Notes under the pieces: generated by a model
Databases searched by the model: none
What the model saw: only the letters and a program-made list of their open reading frames with translations
What the model was told of the DNA's origin: nothing
Program-made: the position numbers and the translations under genes
Part shown: positions 57,188 through 64,000 of the stretch, piece after piece
How the letters are laid out: each line of letters begins with the position of its first letter
Numbering within the stretch: position 1 is the first letter of the stretch
Source: Streptomyces sannanensis
GTDB lineage: Bacteria > Actinomycetota > Actinomycetes > Streptomycetales > Streptomycetaceae
Length of the DNA: 64,000 bases
Direction of reading: 5' to 3'
NCBI RefSeq assembly: GCF_039536205.1
Contig: NZ_BAAAYL010000001.1
Coordinates: 4,402,001-4,466,000, forward strand

Positions 57188-58303
57188 TCAGAGCCAGCCG
57201 TTCCGCTTCAACGTGCGGTGGATGGTGAGGCAGACCGCGACGATGCCGCAGAGCACCATCGGATAGCCGTACCTCCAGTGCAGCTCCGGCATGTGGTCGA
57301 AGTTCATGCCGTAGATCCCGCAGACCGCCGTCGGCACGGCGACGATCGCCGCCCAGGACGTGATCTTGCGCATGTCCTCGTTCTGCGCGACGGTCGCCTG
57401 CGCCATGTTCGCCTGGAGGATCGAGTTGAGCAGTTCGTCGAAGCCGACGACCTGCTCCTGCACCCGGGCGAGGTGGTCGGCGACGTCCCGGAAGTACTTC
57501 TGGATGTCCGGGTCGACCAGCCGCATCGGCCGCTCGCTGAGCAGCTGCATCGGCCGCAGCAGCGGCATCACGGCCCGCTTGAACTCCAGCACCTCACGCT
57601 TGAGCTGGTAGATCCGCCCGGCGTCGATACCGCGAGGGCTGCCCTTCGCGGGCGCGGAGAAGACCTCGATCTCGACCTCGTCGATGTCGTCCTGCACGGC
57701 GTCGGCGACCGCGAGATAGCCGTCGACGACCTGGTCGGCGATGGCGTGCAGAACGGCCGAAGGCCCTTTGGCGAGCAGCTCGGGGTCGTCCTGGAGACGC
57801 TTGCGCAGGGCTCGCAGGGAGCCCTGGCCGCCGTGCCGGACGGTGATGACGAAGTCGGGCCCGGTGAAGCACATGACCTCGCCGGTCTCGACGACCTCGC
57901 TCGTCGCGGTGAGTTCGGCGTGCTCGACGTAGTGGATGGTCTTGAAGACTGTGAACAGCGTGTCGTCGTAGCGCTCCAGCTTGGGCCGCTGGTGCGCGTG
58001 CACCGCGTCCTCCACGGCCAGCGGGTGCAGCCCGAACTCCGCGGCGATACCCGCGAATTCGGCCTCGGTCGGCTCGTGCAGCCCGATCCAGGCGAAGCCG
58101 CCGCCCTCATGGACCCGGCGCATGGCCTCACGCGGGGTGAGGGAGACGAGGTCCGGCATCCGCACGCCGTCGCGGTAGACGGCGCAGTCGACGACGGCGC
58201 TGCTCGCCGAGGGGTCGCGCGTGGTGTTGTAGTCGTTGTACGGCGTGTTGCTCTTGCGCAGCGACGGGCGCACGGCTGCACGCAGGTCACGGATCATCGA
58301 CAT
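57188..58303 (-). CDS. corA: CorA-type magnesium/cobalt transporter
   Basis: The 371-residue channel protein has the long cytoplasmic funnel domain, then TM1 preceded by the DMRKITSWAAIVAVPTAVCG region and the selectivity motif YGMNFDHMPEL, then TM2 (YPMVLCGIVAVCLTIHRTL) and a short basic end. It moves Mg2+ (and Co2+ or Ni2+) inward. ATG 58303 follows GAAGGAGTACGCC, much better than the in-frame start at 58369. It closes the conserved block that also contains the MgtE-domain protein. Confidence 0.95.
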   Translation of the reverse strand: MSMIRDLRAAVRPSLRKSNTPYNDYNTTRDPSASSAVVDCAVYRDGVRMPDLVSLTPREAMRRVHEGGGFAWIGLHEPTEAEFAGIAAEFGLHPLAVEDAVHAHQRPKLERYDDTLFTVFKTIHYVEHAELTATSEVVETGEVMCFTGPDFVITVRHGGQGSLRALRKRLQDDPELLAKGPSAVLHAIADQVVDGYLAVADAVQDDIDEVEIEVFSAPAKGSPRGIDAGRIYQLKREVLEFKRAVMPLLRPMQLLSERPMRLVDPDIQKYFRDVADHLARVQEQVVGFDELLNSILQANMAQATVAQNEDMRKITSWAAIVAVPTAVCGIYGMNFDHMPELHWRYGYPMVLCGIVAVCLTIHRTLKRNGWL

Positions 58304-58693
58304 GGCGTACTCCTTCGCGGAGGGGCCGTCGGTGCGGCGTGGCGCAGCCCGGAACACGGGCGTAGACACAGCTCAGAGCGCGGTGACGGCGTTCGCTACA
58401 GACACGGGTGAGGCAATGCGAGGTGCTCTTCCGTCGTGCGAGATGCCATGGGCCGTCAGTGGCCTTGGATCACTGGAAGCACAGGGAGCGCTGGTGATGC
58501 GCGGAAGAGCGGGTGGTACTGCACGATCGACTTCGATCCATCGCAGCCCCACCTCCTCCGGCCGGTCCCCCGTGGGGGATGTCCTGTCGCCGGAGCCGGA
58601 AGTGCCCCCCGGCTACTTCTGGGAGGTGTCCGATGGCGTACTGCCCCGACCAGTGGCCGAGCCTATCAGCCGACTGAAGGCCAAACCCTTACT
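58304..58693. other. Intergenic region between corA and SUFU gene
   Basis: About 420 bases between divergent genes. I see no credible ORF or repeat element. CCCCCGTGGGGGATG near 58567 is a small palindrome. The corA leader (58304-58500 on the minus strand) is long enough for a metal-sensing RNA but I cannot recognise a known Mg2+ riboswitch. Confidence 0.4.
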
Positions 58694-58720
58694 TTGCCCG
58701 TTCGTTAAGCCTTCTATGCT
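58694..58720 (+). promoter_or_regulatory. Candidate leaderless promoter of SUFU gene
   Basis: TATGCT (58715-58720) lies six bases before the ATG at 58727, with TTTGCC/TTGCCC 15-16 bases upstream as a weak -35. There is no ribosome site before the ATG, so the mRNA probably starts at the start codon. Confidence 0.45.
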
Positions 58721-58726
58721 CACTCC

Positions 58727-59311
58727 ATGGGAGAAGTTCTTGCTCTGGTCGATGCCCGGTTGCGTACGGCACTGGGCGAGCCCGACGCGCGCGCCGCGGT
58801 GACCTTTCTCGGTGCGGACCGGATCGAGGTGCTGCGCTTCATCGACGGGGACGTCGTCCGGTACGCCACCCTCGGCATGTCCGGGCAGCCGATGAACGAC
58901 CCGAAGGACCTGATGGCCGACCCGGTGCGCGGCCCGCGCGCCGAACTGGTGCTCTCGGTGCGGACCGGGCCGGCCGACACGGACAAGGTGCTGCGCCCGC
59001 TGGCCGTACTCGCCTCCTCGCCGCAGGTGGAGGGAGTGATCGTGGCCCCCGGAGCCTCCCTCGACCTCGGTGAACCGTTGTGGCCCGGTGCACCGTTCAG
59101 CTCCGTACTGGTCGCCGAGCCGGGCGGTCTGGTGGCGGACCTGGAGCTGGACGAACTCATGGACCCGGTGCGGTTCCTGCCGCTGCTGCCGATGACACCC
59201 AACGAGGCGGCCTGGAAGCGGGTGCACGGTGCCCAGGCGCTCCAGGAGCGCTGGCTGACGCACGGCACGGACCTGCGTGATCCGCTGCGCGGGTCCGTGA
59301 CGCTGGACTGA
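58727..59311 (+). CDS. Suppressor-of-fused (SUFU) domain protein
   Basis: The 194-residue protein matches the bacterial SUFU-like domain: DGDVVRYATLGMSGQPM, RGPRAELVLSVR, WPGAPFSSVLVAEPGG, then FLPLLPMTPNEAAWKRVHGA near the end, a typical motif of the family. Bacterial SUFU proteins are often immunity or toxin-associated, but no toxin gene is visible nearby, so the role is open. It is probably translated from a leaderless mRNA. Confidence 0.85.
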   Translation: MGEVLALVDARLRTALGEPDARAAVTFLGADRIEVLRFIDGDVVRYATLGMSGQPMNDPKDLMADPVRGPRAELVLSVRTGPADTDKVLRPLAVLASSPQVEGVIVAPGASLDLGEPLWPGAPFSSVLVAEPGGLVADLELDELMDPVRFLPLLPMTPNEAAWKRVHGAQALQERWLTHGTDLRDPLRGSVTLD

Positions 59312-59426
59312 AACTCGGGCTGGACCGGACTCGGGACCGAAACGTGCCGGTTGCCGGAACGCCGTCGACGTCCAGACGGGTGATCGTCCTTGACGTCGCG
59401 GCTGACGGGTAGGACCGTTGACCCCT

Positions 59427-60065
59427 ATGAGGGGCGAACCCAGTTGCCCGAAGTGCGGAGGCCGGGTCAGGGCGCCCGGTCTCTTCGCGGACTCCTGGCA
59501 ATGCGATGTGCACGGGACCGTGCATCCGCTGCAGCCCGTGGTCCCGCCCAGCGTCGAGGCCCTCGAAGTCGTGGTGCACCGTGCCAGGGTGCCGGTGTGG
59601 ATGCCCTGGCCGCTGCCGATCGGCTGGCTGTTCACAGGTGTCGCGCAGGCAGGTGACGACCGCACCGGCGCCCGCGCCACCGCCGTGGCCTGCTCGGGCC
59701 CCGGTCCGCTCGGCGGCATGGGCGAACTGCTGCTGGTCGCCGAGGAACTGGGGGTCGGGCTCGGCGCGAGGTACGCCGGCATCGACGGACCGGACCCCGG
59801 TCCCTCCATGCGCGTGGACCGGCCGCCCGCGGTCAAGGTCTGCGCGGGCGGCCGGCCCACCCCGCTGTGGCATGTCGAGGGGTCCCCCGACGACCGCGCG
59901 GTTTTCGCCGGGGAAGCGCGCGGGCTGTGGCTGTGGGCGATCGTCTGGCCCGAGCAGTCGGGGCTGCTGATGTACGACGAACTGGTGCTGACCGACCTGA
60001 GGGACGCCGGGGCCGAGGTGGAACTGGTGCCGTGCGGGGCGCTCTCCCCGCGGATTCTGTCCTGA
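59427..60065 (+). CDS. Zinc-ribbon protein, DUF6758-like
   Basis: The 212-residue protein starts MRGEPSCPKCGGRVRAPGLF and has a CPKC-x20-CDVH zinc-ribbon-like motif in the first 40 residues. The rest is beta-rich: VPVWMPWPLPIGWLFTGVAQ, LGGMGELLLVAEELG, GLWLWAIVWPEQSGLLMYDE. A TTG at 59418 (with AGGA four bases before it) is an alternative start. Similar proteins stand in front of a PHP gene in streptomycetes (recalled). The function is unknown. Confidence 0.8.
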   Translation: MRGEPSCPKCGGRVRAPGLFADSWQCDVHGTVHPLQPVVPPSVEALEVVVHRARVPVWMPWPLPIGWLFTGVAQAGDDRTGARATAVACSGPGPLGGMGELLLVAEELGVGLGARYAGIDGPDPGPSMRVDRPPAVKVCAGGRPTPLWHVEGSPDDRAVFAGEARGLWLWAIVWPEQSGLLMYDELVLTDLRDAGAEVELVPCGALSPRILS

Positions 60066-60174
60066 CTCCCGTTGTGTTCTGACTCCTGCCGATCGGTGCC
60101 GATCCGAGCGCGTCTGTGCCGCGGTTATGCTGGGGTGTCCCATTTTTCGGCCGCTAGCCCTGGAGTGATGAGTC

Positions 60175-61041
60175 GTGCGCATCGACCTGCACACCCACTC
60201 CACGGCCTCCGACGGTACGGACACCCCGGCCGAGCTGGTCCTCAACGCCGCGGCCGCCGGACTGGACGTCATGGCGCTGACCGACCACGACACGGTCGGC
60301 GGCCACGCCGAGGCCATCGCCGCGCTGCCGGAGGGGCTCACCCTCGTCACCGGCGCGGAGCTGTCCTGCCGGCTCGACGGCGTCTCGCTGCACATGCTGG
60401 CGTACCTCTTCGACCCCGCCGAGCCCGAGTTGGCGCGCGAACGCGAGCTGGTACGCGACGACCGGGTGCCGCGCGCCCGGGGCATGGTCGCCAAGCTCCA
60501 GGAACTCGGCGTCCCGGTCACCTGGGAGCAGGTGGCCCGTATCGCGGGCGACGGCTCGGTCGGCCGTCCGCATGTCGCCTCCGCGCTCGTCGAACTGGGC
60601 GTCGTCGAGAGCGTCTCCGACGCCTTCACTCCGGACTGGCTCGCGGACGGCGGACGCGCGTACATCCAGAAGCACGAGCTTGACCCCTTCGAGGCGATCC
60701 GTCTCGTCAAGGCCGCGGGCGGAGTCACCGTCTTCGCGCACCCGCGTGCGGTCAAGCGCGGAGAGGTCGTCCCGGAGGACGCGATCGCCCGCCTCGCCGA
60801 GGCAGGCCTCGACGGCATCGAGGTCGACCACATGGACCACGACGCGGCCACGCGCGACCGGCTGCGCGGCACCGCCGCCGATCTCGGCCTGCTGGCCACC
60901 GGCTCCAGTGACTACCACGGCAGCCGCAAGACGTGTGTGCTCGGTGAATACACCACCGACCCCGAGATCTACGGCGAGATCACTCGCCGCGCGACCGGCG
61001 CGTTTCCCGTGCCCGGCACCGGGGGACACCCCCGCGCCTGA
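60175..61041 (+). CDS. PHP-domain phosphoesterase (RNase AM/3',5'-nucleoside bisphosphate type)
   Basis: The 288-residue metal-dependent phosphoesterase has the four PHP motifs: DLHTHSTASDGTDTPAELV, ALTDHDTVGG, VTGAELSC and the late H/D residues VFAHPRA, EVDHMDH and GSSDYHG. Relatives act as 3'-5' nucleotidases or RNases (YciV type), so nucleotide or RNA 5'-end processing is likely. GTG 60175 follows TGGAGTGATGAGTC. Motifs are complete. Confidence 0.92.
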   Translation: MRIDLHTHSTASDGTDTPAELVLNAAAAGLDVMALTDHDTVGGHAEAIAALPEGLTLVTGAELSCRLDGVSLHMLAYLFDPAEPELARERELVRDDRVPRARGMVAKLQELGVPVTWEQVARIAGDGSVGRPHVASALVELGVVESVSDAFTPDWLADGGRAYIQKHELDPFEAIRLVKAAGGVTVFAHPRAVKRGEVVPEDAIARLAEAGLDGIEVDHMDHDAATRDRLRGTAADLGLLATGSSDYHGSRKTCVLGEYTTDPEIYGEITRRATGAFPVPGTGGHPRA

Positions 61042-61054
61042 CCGCCCACCGTTC

Positions 61055-61215
61055 GGTGGGCCTGGGGGCACCTCCCAGCACCAGCTGGGGGAATGTCCGT
61101 CCTCAATTTCCCCCAGCTACCTCTGAGGGTGCCCCCAGGGTGCCCCCAGGACGGGCTGCAGCGTGACGTTTCGCGTTTCGGTGAGCCCGGTGGCACCTCC
61201 CAGCGGCAGCCGGGG
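61055..61215. repeat. CCCCAG-type repeat cluster before marC
   Basis: Three copies of a GGCACCTCCCAGC..GCTGGGGGAATGTCC or CCCCCAGCTACCTCTGAGGG unit lie within 160 bases (61067, 61105, 61190), partly inverted to each other, and one CAGGACGGGCT tail. There is no gene between 61042 and 61311. Confidence 0.7.
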
Positions 61216-61311
61216 GAATGTCCGCCCTCACACCTGCCGTCCTTCAGACGCGGGACGGGCTTGACGCAGTCCGCTCCTCCCGCACAGCCCCTCACTTCGC
61301 AAGGCCCTCAC

Positions 61312-61917
61312 GTGTTCGACCTCGCCCTCTTCGGGTCCCTCTTCCTCACCCTCTTTGTCATCATGGATCCCCCTGGGATCACCCCGATCTTCCTCGCCCT
61401 CACGACCGGGCGGCCTGCCAAGGTGCAGCGCCGGATGGCCGGGCAGGCGGTCGTGGTGGCCTTCAGCGTGATCGCCGTCTTCGGCCTTCTCGGCCAGCAG
61501 ATCCTCGACTATCTGCACATATCCGTACCGGCCTTGATGATCGCCGGTGGTCTGCTGCTGCTTCTCATCGCACTCGATCTGCTGACCGGCAAGACCGACG
61601 AACCCAAGCAGACCAAGGACGTCAATGTCGCGCTCGTGCCGCTGGGCATGCCGCTGCTGGCCGGTCCCGGCGCGATCGTCTCCGTGATTCTCGCCGTGCA
61701 GAACGCGAACGGCGTCGCCGAGCAGGTCTCCGTCTGGGCCGCGATCGTCGCGATGCACCTCGTGCTGTGGCTGACCATGCGCTACTCGCTGCTGATCATC
61801 CGTGTCATCAAGGACGGTGGTGTGGTGCTGGTGACCAGGCTCGCCGGCATGATGCTGTCCGCGATCGCCGTTCAGCAGATCATCAACGGTGTCCTCCAGG
61901 TGATCGAGCACGCCTGA
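61312..61917 (+). CDS. MarC-family integral membrane protein
   Basis: The 201-residue protein has six hydrophobic helices in the MarC/UPF0056 pattern: FDLALFGSLFLTLFVIMDPP, GITPIFLALT, AFSVIAVFGLLGQQIL, LMIAGGLLLLLIALDLLTG, VPLGMPLLAGPGAIVSVIL, and LVTRLAGMMLSAIAVQQI. The conserved DPPG and LAGPG motifs are present. GTG 61312 follows AAGG. The transported substrate of the family is not known. Confidence 0.92.
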   Translation: MFDLALFGSLFLTLFVIMDPPGITPIFLALTTGRPAKVQRRMAGQAVVVAFSVIAVFGLLGQQILDYLHISVPALMIAGGLLLLLIALDLLTGKTDEPKQTKDVNVALVPLGMPLLAGPGAIVSVILAVQNANGVAEQVSVWAAIVAMHLVLWLTMRYSLLIIRVIKDGGVVLVTRLAGMMLSAIAVQQIINGVLQVIEHA

Positions 61918-61937
61918 GTGCCGACGGAACGGACGAC

Positions 61938-61971
61938 AGCGCCCCCGCACGGAGATCCGTGCGGGGGCGCT
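61938..61971. terminator. Terminator between marC and the 50-aa gene
   Basis: AGCGCCCCCGCACGGA (61938-61953) and TCCGTGCGGGGGCGCT (61956-61971) are perfect 16-base arms. It lies between convergent stops and should serve both strands. Confidence 0.92.
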
Positions 61972-61983
61972 CACGTCTGCGGG

Positions 61984-62136
61984 CTATGAGGCCGAGGCGT
62001 CGGCCGGCCGGATGAGAATGCGCTGGCCGACTGCCGCGGCCTGCTGCACGATCCTGTTGACGGAGGCGGCGTCCACGACTGTGCGGTCCACGGCGGTGCC
62101 GTCGATGTCGTCGAGGCGCATGATCTCGAAGCGCAA
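61984..62136 (-). CDS. 50-residue conserved small protein
   Basis: TTG 62136 follows GGGAGAGGCCC and opens a 50-codon frame to TAG. The product begins MRFEIMRLDDIDGTAVDRTV and ends ILIRPADASAS. The excellent ribosome site, strong GC3 and own terminator support a real gene; from memory nearly identical small proteins occur across streptomycetes. No membrane helix is seen; a short amphipathic helix DAASVNRIVQQAAAVGQ is. The function is unknown. Confidence 0.78.
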   Translation of the reverse strand: MRFEIMRLDDIDGTAVDRTVVDAASVNRIVQQAAAVGQRILIRPADASAS

Positions 62137-62327
62137 GGGCCTCTCCCTTCGTCTGATCCTCCTGATGGAGAACTACGGTGCTCCCGTTTCCATAACTCCA
62201 CAACTGATGACTCGGGGAAAACATTCCCTACGCTAAGGAAATTTTTCGAGTGCCTAACCACTCAATGGTGAGGGGCGGCAGGAGCGCTTGTGCCCGTTCG
62301 GTTACGCCACCGACAATGGGACCCGGT

Positions 62328-63218
62328 ATGAACGAGGCGAACGACGCAAATATCATCTCCCGCCTGGAGCGCACCAACGAGCTGCTCCAGCGCATGCTCG
62401 CGAAGACCCCGACCATGCACGCGATCTTCGTCGATGCCGGGTACGTCTACGCCGCGGCAGGCCGTCTCGTTGCCGGGACCGAGGACCGCAGGGCCTTCGA
62501 TCTCGACGCGGAAGGGCTGATCGAGGCGTTCATCGACAAGGCCCGCACGATCTTCGCGGACAGCAGGCTGTTGAGGGTCTACTGGTACGACGGCGCCAGG
62601 CGTCGTATCCATACGCCCGAACAGCAGTCCATCGCCGAACTTCCGGACGTCAAGGTCAGGCTCGGCAACCTCAACGCGAACAACCAGCAGAAGGGCGTCG
62701 ACTCCCTGATCCGCACGGATTTGGAGTCGCTCGCCCGGCACCGCGTCATCAGCGACGCCGCGCTCATCGGCGGCGACGAGGATCTCGTCCCGGCCGTCGA
62801 AGCCGCCCAGGGCTACGGTGCCCGGGTCCATCTGTGGGGCATAGAGGCGCTCGAAGGGCGGAACCAGGCCGAGCCGTTGCTCTGGGAGGCCGACAGTCAG
62901 CGCACGTTCGACCTCGAATTCTGCAAGCCGTACGTCACCCGACGGATCCCCGCCGTGCTGGAGGCCGACGGCGCGCCTCCGCCGTCCCGCGACGACGTGC
63001 ACTTCGTCGGCGCGCAGATCGCCGCGACCTGGCTCGCCGAACGGGGCCGTGAAACCCTCGCCAAGCTGCTGCCCGGCCATCCCTATCTGCCGGGCGGGGT
63101 CGACCAGGATCTGCTGGTGGAGGCCGAACGGCTGCTCCATCACTCCCTGCGCGGCCACCCCGACCTGCGGAAATCGCTGCGGGACGGCTTCTGGGAGCAC
63201 GTCCGGGCGTTGTGCTAG
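62328..63218 (+). CDS. NYN (PIN-like) domain protein
   Basis: The 296-residue protein has a short coiled N-terminus (ISRLERTNELLQRML), then an NYN/LabA-like nuclease fold: HAIFVDAGYVYAAAGRLVAG, RVYWYDGARRR, QQKGVDSLIRTDLESLARH and ALIGGDEDLVPAVEAAQGYG, giving the acidic cluster expected of a metal-dependent RNase. A C-terminal helical domain follows. The start is ATG 62328; the ribosome site is weak. A GGGAA-N4-TTCCC palindrome at 62213-62226 lies in the AT-rich upstream region. Its TAG stop shares CTAG with the stop of the opposite gene. Confidence 0.88.
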   Translation: MNEANDANIISRLERTNELLQRMLAKTPTMHAIFVDAGYVYAAAGRLVAGTEDRRAFDLDAEGLIEAFIDKARTIFADSRLLRVYWYDGARRRIHTPEQQSIAELPDVKVRLGNLNANNQQKGVDSLIRTDLESLARHRVISDAALIGGDEDLVPAVEAAQGYGARVHLWGIEALEGRNQAEPLLWEADSQRTFDLEFCKPYVTRRIPAVLEADGAPPPSRDDVHFVGAQIAATWLAERGRETLAKLLPGHPYLPGGVDQDLLVEAERLLHHSLRGHPDLRKSLRDGFWEHVRALC

Positions 63219-64000
63219 CCGTCCAGGGCGCCCTTGGCCCAGAACTCCACCAGTGCCGCGGTCAGCACCTCCGGGTGCGACACATTCGGCGAGTGCTCGG
63301 CGCCCTCGATCACCGTGTGGTGCGCGCCGGTCCCCAGGGCCATGGCACTCAGCTCCGCCGACGGCCAGACCGTCTCCAGGTCGCCGTACGCGATGTGCAG
63401 CGGCACGGGCAGCGCCGCGACCGCGGCCGTACGGTCCGGCTCACGGCGCAGACAGCGGCCCGTCGCACGTAGCTGCATGCTCTCCGTGCCCAGCCAGCGG
63501 CGCTCCAGGAACTCCAGGACGTCCGCCGGGTCGTTGCTCTCCGCGGCGGCGTCGCCCCTGCTGTCCAGCCACCTCATGGCCGCCCACACCCACTCCTTGC
63601 GCATCACCGGCAGCGCGGCGCGCAGCGCGAGCAGCCGCGCCCGCTGCGGAGCCGCGACCCGGCCGGGGCCCGAGGAGAGGAGGGTGAGTGTGCGGAAAGG
63701 GGACGGGTCGAGCCGTACGGCGGCGCGGGCCACCAGCCCGCCGAACGAATGCCCCAGCAGATGCACCGGCCCGTCGCCCAGTGCCGCCGCCTGCGCCAGC
63801 ACGTCCTGCGCCAGCTCGCGCTGTGTGTACCCGGCACGGTGCCGTGGCCCGGGACTCTCGTACTGGCCGCGGCCGTCGACGGCGACGGCCCGGTAACCGG
63901 CCACGGCGAGCGGTTCCAGGAGCGCGAGGAAGTCCTCCTTGCTCCCGGTGTACCCCGGCACCAGCAGCACGGTCCCCAGCGCGGCGTCCTGCGGGCGCGC
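63215..64000 (-). CDS. Alpha/beta hydrolase, 5' end outside window
   Basis: At least 261 residues in frame to the window edge. It is an alpha/beta hydrolase with the oxyanion/nucleophile pattern: LLVPGYTGSKEDFLALLEPL near the start, nucleophile Ser in LLGHSFGGLVAR, acid near YGDLETVWPS and His in IEGAEHSPNVSHPEVL. Substrate unknown; such proteins are esterases or peptidases. The frame reads through the edge (ARPQDAALGTVLLVPGY), so the true start is likely beyond 64000, though a GTG at 63970 is in frame. It is convergent with the NYN gene. Confidence 0.88.
   Translation of the reverse strand, partial: ARPQDAALGTVLLVPGYTGSKEDFLALLEPLAVAGYRAVAVDGRGQYESPGPRHRAGYTQRELAQDVLAQAAALGDGPVHLLGHSFGGLVARAAVRLDPSPFRTLTLLSSGPGRVAAPQRARLLALRAALPVMRKEWVWAAMRWLDSRGDAAAESNDPADVLEFLERRWLGTESMQLRATGRCLRREPDRTAAVAALPVPLHIAYGDLETVWPSAELSAMALGTGAHHTVIEGAEHSPNVSHPEVLTAALVEFWAKGALDG

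Noticed and set aside
58304..58500. Mg2+ riboswitch in the corA leader
   Set aside because: No conserved M-box-like helices could be recognised by eye; only the length of the leader suggested it.

Overview
The window is a stretch of core chromosome from a Streptomyces or a close relative. Support for this: very high GC with strong GC3 bias, frequent GTG/TTG starts, a mycothiol gene (mshB), a complete bldK oligopeptide-importer operon, and an actinobacterial gene order. From memory, much of the order (typA next to an lpqW-like lipoprotein, mshB, 7Fe ferredoxin, dapC, dapE, LOG protein, folP2-like, small DivIVA-domain protein, tag, DUF3117, O-methyltransferase, ECF sigma, anti-sigma, htrA, tatB, mrp, MgtE-domain protein, corA) runs parallel to the M. 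tuberculosis Rv1165-Rv1239c interval, and the bldK part matches the S. coelicolor SCO5112-SCO5116 region. No rRNA, tRNA or CRISPR array was seen.

Layout. 1-4.3 kb: minus-strand succinate dehydrogenase sdhC-sdhA-sdhB with a C-H-x-C-x-H motif in the membrane subunit, then a small coiled-coil protein. 4.5-8.9 kb: lpqW-like lipoprotein and typA. 8.9-16.2 kb: an AT-richer leader with a 37-codon ORF, then bldKA-E. 16.2-23 kb: a two-domain GNAT protein and a second complete oligopeptide ABC operon. 23-29 kb: S9 peptidase (minus), small membrane protein, mshB, DUF6113-like membrane protein, and a large membrane-anchored PG_binding_4 protein. 29-31 kb: a group II (probably IIC) intron placed just behind the terminator of that gene, followed by a gene remnant. 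31.2-34.8 kb (minus): two secreted proteins, a SirB1/transglutaminase-like protein and a GNAT protein. 34.9-40 kb: ferredoxin, dapC, a membrane-anchored lysozyme-like protein, dapE, LOG protein. 40-41.1 kb: a non-coding block with a 149-bp duplication and a 104-bp x5 tandem repeat. 41.1-44.3 kb: folP2-like, DivIVA-domain protein, tag, enoyl-CoA hydratase, DUF3117. 44.3-46.8 kb: repeat-rich region with an IS1182-type insertion sequence set against a MITE. 46.8-52.2 kb: O-methyltransferase and the envelope-stress operon sigE-rseA-htrA-tatB with an ECF-type promoter. 52.2-58.3 kb: mrp, DUF1003, MgtE-domain/CBS protein, lipoprotein, unknown protein, corA. 58.7-64 kb: SUFU-domain protein, zinc-ribbon protein, PHP phosphoesterase, MarC protein, a 50-aa protein, NYN nuclease-like protein and a partial alpha/beta hydrolase.

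How the genes work together. Two peptide importers stand in series, the first probably feeding developmental signalling (BldK). dapC and dapE supply diaminopimelate for lysine and peptidoglycan. The sigE cassette couples envelope stress sensing to the HtrA protease and Tat export. SDH supplies electrons to the quinone pool. Intergenic gaps are loaded with CCCCCAGC/GCTGGGGG palindromic elements, several of which also lie in frame inside coding sequences (sdhA, a peptide ABC ATPase, mrp). Mobile elements show a striking preference for CTAG, including CTAGs that form stop codons.
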